Positions 1-6,199 of a stretch of 8,155 bases of DNA are shown piece after piece (the first letter of the stretch is position 1; each line of letters begins with the position of its first letter). Source of the stretch: Bacteroidales bacterium (GTDB lineage: Bacteria; Bacteroidota; Bacteroidia; Bacteroidales; UBA7960); NCBI GenBank assembly GCA_007131895.1, contig SLPR01000154.1:1-8155 (forward strand), in the 5' to 3' direction. The translations under genes were made by a program, and so were the position numbers. The notes under the pieces are model-generated. The model did not search any database and was not told where the DNA came from. It was given only the letters and a program-made list of their open reading frames with translations.

Positions 1-1242
1 CTTCTGGTTGGCATTGAAGGCAATAGAACCACACCCTCCACCGCAAATCAGTTGCATATTGCAATCGCGGCATTCTTCAATGTGCTGTACATCCCGTTGT
101 TGCCATATTTTAATCTTCTCGTCATCCTGGGTGATTTCAGGATAAAATGTCCCGAGTTTCTCTCCGGGTTTTCCTACAGTAGCCGTGCACGAATATATGC
201 TCCCGGTAAAATCCATGGCCCATTCACTTTTGCAGGCAGGACAAGAATCAAACAACGCACCGGGGAGCTTGCCATTCTCCTGTAAAAACTTCATCACTGA
301 AAATGCAGGCTTATGGAATTGTGTGATTTGAGGATGTGTTTTGATGAGCCGCAACAACTCCTCATAAAGAGAAATCCGGTTAAAAAGAAGAGATTTCCCG
401 CTCTGGCAGTAGTGAAGTTCGTAATTGCGGCCAATCTGGGTCTTAAACAAGGGGTGGTCTGTCCAACCCCTGGCTATGGCAAAATCTGCCAGTGCCGGAA
501 GATCAGCAATGTTTTCCTTATCAACTACCATGCGCAGATTCACTGATATGTTTTTATCAAGACATGCATCAATATTTTCGACGATGGCTGCAAAGGTGGG
601 GGCATTATTTTTCAGCCTTCTGCGTTTGTTATGAACATCAGCCGTGCCGTCAAGGGTAATCTGTATTTCACGCACAAATTCGGGTTCGAGCAAGGGAAGA
701 TACTCGTGCAGATTATAACCATTGGTTACGATGGCAATATCAATCCTGAGCTCTCTGGCCTGCTCTATAAACCACGCCATATTGTTTTTGTACTCAGGCG
801 AAGTCAGAAGTGGTTCTCCTCCAAACAGCGTGATGTACTTTTTGCGATTTGCAAATTTTTCTTTGATAAAACGGAAAAATGCATCGGTGATTTCCCTGGA
901 GAAACGTTGCTGGATTTGAGGGTATTCGCTCTGGTAGCAATAAGAGCAGGTAAAGTTGCATTTATAGGTAGGGACAAAAAAAAGCTGGACTTCTTCATCT
1001 TCACGCTCTTCAAGAAATTCGATGTATTTGAGGCGGTAATCCAGATCTTCCTTTTCCGCAACCACTACGTATCCCTTTTCTATAAATTCTGATGGGTAAT
1101 CGTTATTGGGTGCAGAAGTCAGTATCTGAAATTCCTGATGAGAAATGATATCAGCATTCCCGGACAGAATGTTAACGAGAATGTATTCCTTTCCTTCCAC
1201 AAGCGGGGAAATGATGTTGTGTCTGGATGGTTGAAGTGACAT
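1..1242 (-). CDS. Radical SAM/SPASM protein, probable peptide maturase (3' end beyond window)
   Basis: Translated from the ATG at 1242, the frame stays open for 414 codons to the left edge, so the C-terminus is missing. Residues 1-75 form a small N-terminal domain of the kind seen in peptide-maturing radical SAM proteins (ILVNILSGNADI, then a short helical and beta region). The radical SAM core follows, with the [4Fe-4S] motif CNFTCSYC (C95, C99, C102) and the SAM-binding GGEP at 141-144. A SPASM domain for auxiliary clusters is visible: C337-x9-G347-x4-C352, then C391-x2-C394-x5-C400-x3-C404. The last SPASM cysteine would lie outside the window. SPASM enzymes typically modify peptides (thioether or C-C crosslinks) or act as sulfatase maturases. 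The start lies 33 bp after a small Cys peptide gene, which favours a peptide substrate; no sulfatase is present. The exact family and reaction cannot be named from sequence alone. Confidence 0.93.
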   Translation of the reverse strand, partial: MSLQPSRHNIISPLVEGKEYILVNILSGNADIISHQEFQILTSAPNNDYPSEFIEKGYVVVAEKEDLDYRLKYIEFLEEREDEEVQLFFVPTYKCNFTCSYCYQSEYPQIQQRFSREITDAFFRFIKEKFANRKKYITLFGGEPLLTSPEYKNNMAWFIEQARELRIDIAIVTNGYNLHEYLPLLEPEFVREIQITLDGTADVHNKRRRLKNNAPTFAAIVENIDACLDKNISVNLRMVVDKENIADLPALADFAIARGWTDHPLFKTQIGRNYELHYCQSGKSLLFNRISLYEELLRLIKTHPQITQFHKPAFSVMKFLQENGKLPGALFDSCPACKSEWAMDFTGSIYSCTATVGKPGEKLGTFYPEITQDDEKIKIWQQRDVQHIEECRDCNMQLICGGGCGSIAFNANQK

Positions 1243-1261
1243 AGCAAATATTCTGTCCGGG
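1159..1261 (-). repeat. 12-bp perfect inverted repeat bracketing the radical SAM start codon
   Basis: CCCGGACAGAAT at 1159-1170 is the exact reverse complement of ATTCTGTCCGGG at 1250-1261. In the minus-strand mRNA the leader arm lies 7 nt before the ATG at 1242, and the second arm covers codons 25-28 or so (ILSG). Pairing would form a 12-bp GC-containing stem closing a loop of about 79 nt that holds the start codon. Whether it forms, or affects translation, is not known; it may be chance. Confidence 0.5.
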
Positions 1262-1275
1262 GATAAAAAATAAAA

Positions 1276-1380
1276 TTAGTCGTGGCAGCCTACTTGATTT
1301 TTAGAAAGTTTTGCACAGCACTGTGCCTGTTTTTTTTCTGTTGTTTGGGTCTTTGTGCTTCTTTTTACAAGAGTTTTCAT
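1276..1380 (-). CDS. 34-aa three-cysteine peptide, candidate RiPP precursor
   Basis: A short open frame reads ATG (1380) to TAA (1276). It begins MKTLVKRSTKTQTTEKK and ends QAQCCAKLSKNQVGCHD. The first 20 residues are rich in Lys, Arg, Thr and Gln and have no cysteine, like a leader. The last 14 hold C21, C22 and C32, like a core. There is no hydrophobic segment or secretion signal. An in-frame TAA sits just upstream, so this ATG is the earliest start; the leader is A-rich (CATAAAAATT) with no Shine-Dalgarno, normal for Bacteroidota. It lies 75 bp after the methyltransferase stop and 33 bp before the radical SAM start, on the same strand. The Lys-rich start followed by a Cys core recalls radical SAM-modified Cys-rich precursors such as those of clostridia, but this is recollection of layout, not a match. 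No family is recognised. An open frame this short could be chance; its position, spacing and composition argue that it is real. Confidence 0.72.
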   Translation of the reverse strand: MKTLVKRSTKTQTTEKKQAQCCAKLSKNQVGCHD

Positions 1381-1424
1381 AATTTTTATGTTTCGGTATT
1401 AAAAAATATTAGCTTATCAGCGTT

Positions 1425-1432
1425 GCAAGATA
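1425..1432 (-). promoter_or_regulatory. Possible internal promoter -7 element before the peptide gene
   Basis: The minus strand reads TATCTTGCA, one T short of the common Bacteroidota -7 form TATCTTTGCA, and would give a leader of roughly 35-40 nt for the peptide. No TTTG is seen at the matching -33 position. It could let the peptide be made in excess over the methyltransferase, but support is weak. Confidence 0.25.
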
Positions 1433-1455
1433 CGAAAAAACCCTGCAGAGCCTTC

Positions 1456-2100
1456 TTAATTATTCTTTGTTTTGAATCCTTTTATGGTAAAACTGCACAC
1501 ATGAATCTCACCTTTCTGATAGGGCTTTGATTCTTCAATAATTTCCACAGCGTCAAAGCCTGCTGTTTTCAGATTGTTAAAATACTCTTCTTTAGTTACT
1601 GCTCCTGCCCAGCATTGAGCAACTGCTTCGGGGTCATTCCTGTAGTTGTCATGAACTTTCTCAAGGGCAAAGATATCACTTACAACAAAACAGCCACCGT
1701 ACTTCAAAATCCTGAAAATTTCTTTCCATACAGCCCCCTGATCCAGACTGTGATTTAGCGTGCAATTAGACAAAACCAGGTCAAGGGTTTCTGTTTCAAG
1801 TTGAATGCTTTCCAACTCGCTTTTGATAAACGCTACGTTGGTAAGCTTTAGCTTTTGGGCATTCTCCCTTGCTGCAGTCATCATGGCATCGGAAACATCT
1901 ACACCCCATGCAAACCCTTCCGCACCTGCAATGGTAGCCATTTTCAATACATCAAAACCTTTTCCTGAACCCAAATCGGCGCATTTAAAACCCGGTTTTA
2001 TTTCTGCATAATTGATAGCTCCTCCACAAGAAAGGCAGCATTCCTGCCCGGATAATTCATCATAACGACGAGAAATGGCTTGTGTAAATTGTTCTGACAT
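1456..2100 (-). CDS. ArsM-like SAM-dependent methyltransferase
   Basis: This is a 214-residue class I methyltransferase. The SAM-binding motif I is DLGSGKG at 42-48, the acidic residue of motif II is D68 in GVDVSD, and the post-II segment is LVLSNCTLN. It resembles arsenite methyltransferase ArsM in several places: LSCGGAINYAEIKPG (23-37) matches the ArsM stretch around its first arsenic-binding cysteine, SNC (C113) and QCWAGAV (C163) match the second and third, and RNDPEA is also shared. C113 and C163 are 50 residues apart, as in the algal enzyme CmArsM (C174 and C224). It is shorter than typical ArsM, with a reduced N-terminus and a CC-x2-C cluster at 21-25. The ATG at 2100 is chosen over a TTG three codons earlier. 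A strong promoter lies upstream, and a small Cys peptide and a radical SAM enzyme follow. No arsR, arsC or arsenite pump is in view, so the substrate could be arsenite, another metalloid, or the neighbouring peptide. Confidence 0.88.
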   Translation of the reverse strand: MSEQFTQAISRRYDELSGQECCLSCGGAINYAEIKPGFKCADLGSGKGFDVLKMATIAGAEGFAWGVDVSDAMMTAARENAQKLKLTNVAFIKSELESIQLETETLDLVLSNCTLNHSLDQGAVWKEIFRILKYGGCFVVSDIFALEKVHDNYRNDPEAVAQCWAGAVTKEEYFNNLKTAGFDAVEIIEESKPYQKGEIHVCSFTIKGFKTKNN

Positions 2101-2133
2101 TTTATGCAAGTATTTAAGTATTTAGATTAGATT

Positions 2134-2165
2134 GCAAATGTAGTAAATTAAATGGTTGGTGCAAA
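2134..2165 (-). promoter_or_regulatory. Bacteroidota-type promoter for the methyltransferase-peptide-radical SAM cluster
   Basis: On the minus strand, TTTG (2165-2162) is followed after exactly 19 bp by TACATTTGC (2142-2134), a full match to the Bacteroidota primary sigma consensus TTTG-N19-TAnnTTTG. Transcription would begin a few bases downstream, giving a leader of about 25-30 nt before the ATG at 2100. The -33 box begins only 13 bp past the DUF456 stop codon, and no terminator lies between, so read-through from the upstream pair is also possible. Confidence 0.72.
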
Positions 2166-2178
2166 GTTGAATTGTAAA

Positions 2179-2673
2179 TCAGGGTGTATTTATAATCATT
2201 CCTGATAAGGCATACCAGATAGTTGCTGCAGCCAGGGTAAACTTAAGTAATACTCCCAATAACAAGCCGGCAAAACTACCCAGGGCAGAACGGGTGGCTT
2301 GTCTTCCGGTCTTGCCATTGGCTTTTTCTGCCAGCCAGGCTCCTGCAAGCGGGCCAATCAGCACGCCCATGGGAGGGAAAAAAATAATACCTGCAATGAG
2401 CCCAATTGCAGCCCCCAATATACCGTGCTTACTACCTTTTCCTATACGGGTACCCCATACAGGCAATAGATAATCTGCCACAGTGATAAGCACCGTTATT
2501 ATACCTAAGCTGTAAAGAACAGTTTGTGAAATGCTGGCAAATCCTGTAAAATGAATCAGAAGCAAACCCGCAAAACTGAATGACGGGCCGGGTAAAATAG
2601 GGATAAAAGCTCCTAACACACCCAGCAGCAGACAAAGCAGTCCGGCTGAAAGCAATAAAATGTCAATTGGCAT
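2179..2673 (-). CDS. DUF456 family membrane protein
   Basis: The 164-residue product is almost entirely hydrophobic, with about four to five membrane segments (roughly residues 4-26, 30-45, 50-70, 84-112 and 130-158). The Pro-Gly turn PILPGPSFSFAG near residues 26-36 and the Gly-rich GILGAAIGLIAGIIFFPPMGVLIGP stretch, read in two pieces around residues 84-108, are characteristic of DUF456, an inner-membrane family of unknown function common in bacteria. The length is typical. Its ATG overlaps the last 11 bp of the PspC-domain gene, which implies translational coupling. Codon use looks like that of its neighbours. Nothing in the sequence shows a substrate or partner. Confidence 0.9.
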   Translation of the reverse strand: MPIDILLLSAGLLCLLLGVLGAFIPILPGPSFSFAGLLLIHFTGFASISQTVLYSLGIITVLITVADYLLPVWGTRIGKGSKHGILGAAIGLIAGIIFFPPMGVLIGPLAGAWLAEKANGKTGRQATRSALGSFAGLLLGVLLKFTLAAATIWYALSGMIINTP

Positions 2674-2851
2674 GACTATCAGAGGGTATCACAATTGCCA
2701 GGATAAGGTAAAGCAAAAGCCCGCTGCCAAAAAAGAGAATACTGATGAGGAACAGGATTCTTATGATGGTTGGGTCTGTGTGGAAGTATGCTCCAAGTGC
2801 ACCGCATACACCAAAAATCATTCGGTTCTGGTTTTTCTTTAAACGCTTCAT
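2663..2851 (-). CDS. Small PspC-domain membrane protein
   Basis: This 62-residue protein is essentially a single PspC domain. It has a basic N-terminus (MKRLKKNQNR), the family signature MIFGVCGALGAYFHTDPTII at about 11-30, and one hydrophobic segment (roughly 31-55) ending IVIPSD. PspC proteins are inner-membrane proteins; in enterobacteria PspC senses membrane stress, but stand-alone short versions in Bacteroidota are not assigned that role with certainty. It is the first gene of a two-gene unit with the DUF456 protein, overlapping it by 11 bp. The leader holds only a poor -7-like match (TAACTTTA at 2910-2903) without a properly spaced TTTG, so its promoter is unclear. The strong terminator at 2953-2999 separates it from the T9SS gene. 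Confidence 0.88.
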   Translation of the reverse strand: MKRLKKNQNRMIFGVCGALGAYFHTDPTIIRILFLISILFFGSGLLLYLILAIVIPSDSHAN

Positions 2852-2952
2852 GCTGGTTAGATTTTCTTGTTCATGGTAATGGATTATAGCAGTTTTCAGG
2901 TGTAAAGTTAAAGGGATATTTTCAATTATCTCAGATCAAAGCTTACTCATAC

Positions 2953-2999
2953 AAAAAAAGAATGCTGCTAATGGAATAATTATTCCCAAAGCAGCATTC
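2953..2999 (-). terminator. Intrinsic terminator of the T9SS protein gene
   Basis: On the minus strand, GAATGCTGCT (2999-2990) pairs perfectly with AGCAGCATTC (2969-2960), followed at once by seven T (2959-2953). Between the arms lies a nested 14-bp palindrome, GGAATAATTATTCC (2986-2973), which can form an apical hairpin. It starts 20 bp after the stop codon at 3019. A short A-run beyond the hairpin is absent on the other side, so it acts on the minus strand. Confidence 0.9.
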
Positions 3000-3018
3000 A
3001 GGTATCATGAGGGTTTAT

Positions 3019-5928
3019 TTATCTTGTTATGACCAGAATACTGGTCGTGTTTTGAAACTCCGATACGAAACTTACAAGGTAAGTTCCTTCTCTTAAGTCG
3101 GTTAACTGTATCTCTGCAGAAACTTCACTGACCTCTTGTTCCTTTACAATCCGGCCATCGGTGCTGATGATGCGAATGAGTCCCTGCTGGGGAACAGTTA
3201 AGAAGAGCTTTTCAGAAGCAGGGTTGGGATACATCCGGAATACATTCATCTCAGGATTACCAGCAGAAACTTCCTGGTCTGTAGTGAAGCTCCATGTTTG
3301 TATATTTTCTGCCAGCGGTCCATTGTTTATATCTGCGCTGGGTATTACCTGCCAGTAATAGGGAGTTAATGGCTCTGGGGTGAAATCTTCCAAAGCAATG
3401 GAATAGGATGTTATGTCTTCGTCATAACCTACCCAACCCAGCAAATCTTCTTCTGATAACTCCATGGTGGTGCCCAGGTAGATCCAGAAACCATCCGCCA
3501 ACGTAAAGTTTTCGTCATAAACATAATCCCATGCAAGTTGTGCAAGCTCCAGGCTTACCTGGGTAGCTCCGTCAGCCGGGTCAGGGTTTTCTGCCGCATT
3601 GGGGAAATCATGAACGAAAGCTTCAGTAAAAAAAGTCCAGATTGCAACGTTTTCTGCTTCAGGGCCATCTTCCTGGCTTACTGTGGGAACAACTTTCCAG
3701 TAATAATCTGTAAGATAGAGCAATTCAATGGATGCAATGGATGCTGTATAGATCTCTTCCTTGTCGTCATATTCTACCCAGGCGATCATATCGTTTTCGG
3801 TAAAGTTGTCGTTTTCACTGAAATACACTTTAAAGCCTTCGGGTTCAGTAAACATATCATTGAAAATGTATTCCCAGGAAAGAGTGGCGATGTGAACGCT
3901 TACATTTTCAGCATTGTTTTCCGGAATAGGATTTTCTGCCGGGTTGGGATAATCATAAGAAAAGGTGCCGGTTGTGAATGACCAAACTGCAGGTTCTTCT
4001 GCATCAGGACCTTGTTCTTCATCAAGAGAGGGGACGACACTCCAGTACCAGGTAGTGGAGAAACTCAAGTCCTCAATCTCAGCCGAAAAGGTTTCTGTAC
4101 CCTGCTCATATTCAATCCATCCGATATAATCACTTTCGGTAATTTCCTCATCTGTACCCAGGTACACCCTGAATCCAGCCGGGTTCACATAGTAAGGATT
4201 TTCTATGTAATCCCACTGCAATACATTTATATCAGCAGAAATCTCTGTTGCTCCATCTGCGGGATTTGGGTTGATGGCAATGTCGGGAATTGCTGTGGGC
4301 AACTCATCAGCACCGATATCGGGATTTTCGGGGTCGCGCAGCATGCCATCTATATCCTCAGTAATGGCAAACGGGGATGTAACAGGCTGTGCATTGCCCC
4401 TGACCGCGGTGGTAGCAAGGGGATCAACATGAAGATCATCTGAAGCCAGGAAAGGAACATCTTCGGTATGGCTGTTTTGGTCAAAAGTAGCAGCACGGAT
4501 TTTAAATTCTTCAAGTGTTTGGTCAGAAGCTGTGGAACTGCCGTAAAAAATGAGGTTTTTGGGAGAAGGTGTGCCCGCGTAGTAGATATTGTTGTCCGAA
4601 TCGGGCTGTATGTTGCCTAATGCAGCGGTGTTTTTCAGAAATGCCGTGGCAAATCCGCTGCCACCCAATGGCAGTGTGGTTTTGTTAACAAAAATGTTGT
4701 TTCTCAAATCCACCGGGTTGTTGATATTGTGCACGCTCAAAGCCGCAGAAACATTATCAGCGTTGGTTGCAGCATAATCAATAAGAACGCTGTTGTAGAA
4801 AACATTTACACTTACAAAACTTCTGACATATATACCTCTTACAGAAATTCCTGGTGATGCTGGTGCAGCAATTCCAGAAATCATATTGTTATAAATGTCG
4901 GCTGTAACTCCTGTGGCAAAAATGAAAATGCCTGAAGCATAGGAAGTGCCTAAACCAGCTGTTGTTATGTCATTCAGGATATTGTTGTAAATTTCATAAT
5001 GGGCGTTTCTTTGATGCAGGTACATACCAAAAATAGTAGTGGATTCAGAAAACTGTCCTTCAATTCTATTGTTGGAAATTATAAAAGGTTCAGTTAAATT
5101 ATCACTGGGCAGTGTGCCTGTTGTGGAAATAGAAGCCGGAGCTGTATTGGTCCCATCATCAGGGCGGTGAAGGTTTAGAATTTGAATGCCATCCACCAGT
5201 GCACCGTTTTGATTGAGCAAGTAAACACCGCTGAAAACGATATCTTCGATAATATGCTCACCGTCTTCAGCAGTGCCAATGCTGTTGCCGGTATCCATGA
5301 GATCTACCTGACCGGTATCAGAGTTTAGCAGGTAGCCAATCAGTACATTGGAAATGTGGTTGTTAATAAAAAAATTGTTACTGTTGGAGCCCTCATGACT
5401 TGTTTGTTCGAAGCTGGGAAATGCCCTGATACCATTAGTAGGGTTGGGGTTGGTCTTGTTGAGCGTGATATGGGTATTTTGAATAATGTTAGAATGCGCG
5501 CCTGTTTCCGGGTCGGCATTGGTAAGGAAAATCCCATATTCAAGCATACCGTCAGGGTTTCTGATGTCCAGTCCGTCGATCAGGATTCCTCTTGTTCCCT
5601 GAAGTGTTATTCCTGCTTCTTCATCGGCTGATGTGCCGCTGAAATTCACAATGGGCTTGCTTCCCTGTCCGTCCCACTGAAGAATGAAAGGGGCGGTAAG
5701 TCCAGTTTGAGCGGTAAGGGTAAGGTGGGGTTCGTCGAAGGTTGTGTCACCACTGATGTTGAAGGTTGTTCCGTTGTCTCCTGCCGCATTCTGATTAATA
5801 TAGGTGACAACTGATTCCAGGTCCGGGAAATCATCAGAGGGTACATCATAAGTTACCTGTCCCCGGGCTGTAAATGTTACACTGATTAAAATCAGAATAA
5901 AGAATAATGAATTGTAAAGTTTGCTAAT
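3019..5928 (-). CDS. Secreted beta-helix/Fn3-like protein with T9SS sorting domain
   Basis: About 969 residues read from the ATT at 5928. Residues 1-23 form a signal peptide (ISKLYN, then SLFFILILISVTFTARG). Residues about 70-540 are rich in NN-I/F turns (NNFFINNHISN, YNNILNDI, NNIFVNKT) typical of a right-handed parallel beta-helix, closing with the familiar EDIDGMLRDPENPDIGADEL. Three tandem Fn3-like repeats follow at about 548-655, 661-769 and 777-884, each starting near NPxPADGAT or a variant and ending W-S/T-F-T/F-T. Residues 893-969 are a type A T9SS C-terminal domain (MYPNPASEKLFL, GRIV, LREGTYLVSF). It should be exported by Sec, then moved across the outer membrane by T9SS and released or anchored. 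It is acidic, and I found no cysteine in the region after the signal peptide. No enzyme motif is seen; adhesion or glycan binding is a guess. No ATG, GTG or TTG lies between the upstream TAA (5934-5932) and the end of the signal peptide. Confidence 0.88.
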   Translation of the reverse strand: MSKLYNSLFFILILISVTFTARGQVTYDVPSDDFPDLESVVTYINQNAAGDNGTTFNISGDTTFDEPHLTLTAQTGLTAPFILQWDGQGSKPIVNFSGTSADEEAGITLQGTRGILIDGLDIRNPDGMLEYGIFLTNADPETGAHSNIIQNTHITLNKTNPNPTNGIRAFPSFEQTSHEGSNSNNFFINNHISNVLIGYLLNSDTGQVDLMDTGNSIGTAEDGEHIIEDIVFSGVYLLNQNGALVDGIQILNLHRPDDGTNTAPASISTTGTLPSDNLTEPFIISNNRIEGQFSESTTIFGMYLHQRNAHYEIYNNILNDITTAGLGTSYASGIFIFATGVTADIYNNMISGIAAPASPGISVRGIYVRSFVSVNVFYNSVLIDYAATNADNVSAALSVHNINNPVDLRNNIFVNKTTLPLGGSGFATAFLKNTAALGNIQPDSDNNIYYAGTPSPKNLIFYGSSTASDQTLEEFKIRAATFDQNSHTEDVPFLASDDLHVDPLATTAVRGNAQPVTSPFAITEDIDGMLRDPENPDIGADELPTAIPDIAINPNPADGATEISADINVLQWDYIENPYYVNPAGFRVYLGTDEEITESDYIGWIEYEQGTETFSAEIEDLSFSTTWYWSVVPSLDEEQGPDAEEPAVWSFTTGTFSYDYPNPAENPIPENNAENVSVHIATLSWEYIFNDMFTEPEGFKVYFSENDNFTENDMIAWVEYDDKEEIYTASIASIELLYLTDYYWKVVPTVSQEDGPEAENVAIWTFFTEAFVHDFPNAAENPDPADGATQVSLELAQLAWDYVYDENFTLADGFWIYLGTTMELSEEDLLGWVGYDEDITSYSIALEDFTPEPLTPYYWQVIPSADINNGPLAENIQTWSFTTDQEVSAGNPEMNVFRMYPNPASEKLFLTVPQQGLIRIISTDGRIVKEQEVSEVSAEIQLTDLREGTYLVSFVSEFQNTTSILVITR
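3277..4287 (-). repeat. Three tandem Fn3-like domain repeats within the T9SS protein
   Basis: Three units of about 108 residues occupy 4287-3964, 3948-3622 and 3600-3277. Each has the order ADGAT or AENVS, L-x-W-x-Y, GF-x-V/I-Y-L/F, an acidic segment ending GWIEY, AWVEY or GWVGY, YW-x-V-V/I-P-S/T, then GP-x-A-E and W-S/T-F. They are diverged in protein sequence but clearly homologous, with Pro/Asn/Glu-rich linkers (for example YPNPAENP and FPNAAENP) between them. Confidence 0.85.
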
Positions 5929-5959
5929 AATTTAATCAGATTTATTTATGTATATAATT

Positions 5960-5968
5960 CAAAGTTTA
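5960..5968 (-). promoter_or_regulatory. Possible -7 element of the T9SS protein gene
   Basis: The minus strand reads TAAACTTTG, close to TAnnTTTG but with one extra base between TA and TTTG. It lies about 30 bp before the ATT start. A T-rich stretch (TTTTTTTCG) sits roughly 20 bp upstream, in place of a clean -33 TTTG. This is a weak call, made mainly because a promoter is required in this divergent region. Confidence 0.25.
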
Positions 5969-6114
5969 TTTTGGAGTGTTGAGTATTTCGAAAAAAAGTC
6001 TGTATTGTTTGTCACTTAATGATGAATTATGTTTTTGCTTTTGTTTAGCAGTCCTTTTTATTATCGACATATTCAAAAGTACAAAATCTAAAAATAATTC
6101 GCATTGTATTTGAC

Positions 6115-6129
6115 AAAATTGACAATTTT
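6115..6129. repeat. Hyphenated palindrome, possible operator
   Basis: AAAATTG (6115-6121) and CAATTTT (6123-6129) are perfect inverted 7-mers around a single A. A direct repeat TTGACAA (6110-6116 and 6119-6125) overlaps it. The symmetry suits a dimeric regulator, and the site lies upstream of the candidate patatin promoter, but AT-rich spacers often hold such palindromes by chance. Confidence 0.3.
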
Positions 6130-6157
6130 TAATGGCCCAACACAAAGATAAATATAT

Positions 6158-6165
6158 TAAATTTG
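6158..6165 (+). promoter_or_regulatory. Candidate -7 promoter element of the patatin gene
   Basis: TAAATTTG matches the Bacteroidota -7 consensus TAnnTTTG exactly and would give a leader of about 30 nt before the ATG at 6200. There is no TTTG at the expected -33 distance, so only half of the promoter is supported. Confidence 0.4.
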
Positions 6166-6199
6166 ATAGTTCACAAACCAAACTTTACGGACTATCTTA

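Larger units (their letters stand above)
5932..6199. other. AT-rich divergent intergenic region
   Basis: This spacer between the minus-strand T9SS gene and the plus-strand patatin gene is strongly AT-rich. It holds the candidate promoter elements listed separately and a 15-bp hyphenated palindrome. A 71-codon minus-strand open frame (5966-6181) covers most of it, but its composition (Cys/Leu/Lys-rich, no recognisable domain) and its overlap with both promoter zones suggest it is not a gene. No RNA gene or terminator was seen. Confidence 0.6.

Noticed and set aside
631..1092. Plus-strand open frame of 153 codons
   Set aside because: It lies wholly antisense to the radical SAM gene, whose motifs are unmistakable, and shows no domain of its own.
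1246..1253. AATATTTG before the radical SAM start as a -7 element
   Set aside because: It is only a few bases from the ATG, the first base does not fit, and no -33 TTTG lies upstream.
1433..1458. Possible terminator between methyltransferase and peptide gene (GGGTTTTTT on the minus strand)
   Set aside because: The bases before the T-run (GGCTCTGCAGGG) cannot form a stem with a loop; CTGCAG is only a short palindrome.
1282..1530. Plus-strand open frame of 82 codons rich in Cys and Phe
   Set aside because: It is antisense to the small peptide gene and the end of the methyltransferase. Its Cys/Phe richness comes from the A-rich, Lys-rich coding of the opposite strand.
2101..2109. TTG start giving three extra residues to the methyltransferase
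   Set aside because: The ATG at 2100 is a better start at a normal distance from the promoter, and the extra residues add no conserved sequence.
3538..4443. Two plus-strand open frames (3538-3981 and 4012-4443)
   Set aside because: Both are antisense to the Fn3-like repeats of the T9SS gene and show no recognisable domain.
5646..5849. Minus-strand frame of 67 codons upstream of the GTG at 5649
   Set aside because: It is out of frame with the T9SS protein; the true frame continues upstream to a clear signal peptide.
5966..6181. Minus-strand frame of 71 codons in the divergent region
   Set aside because: It overlaps both likely promoter zones, has no domain and looks like AT-rich chance coding.
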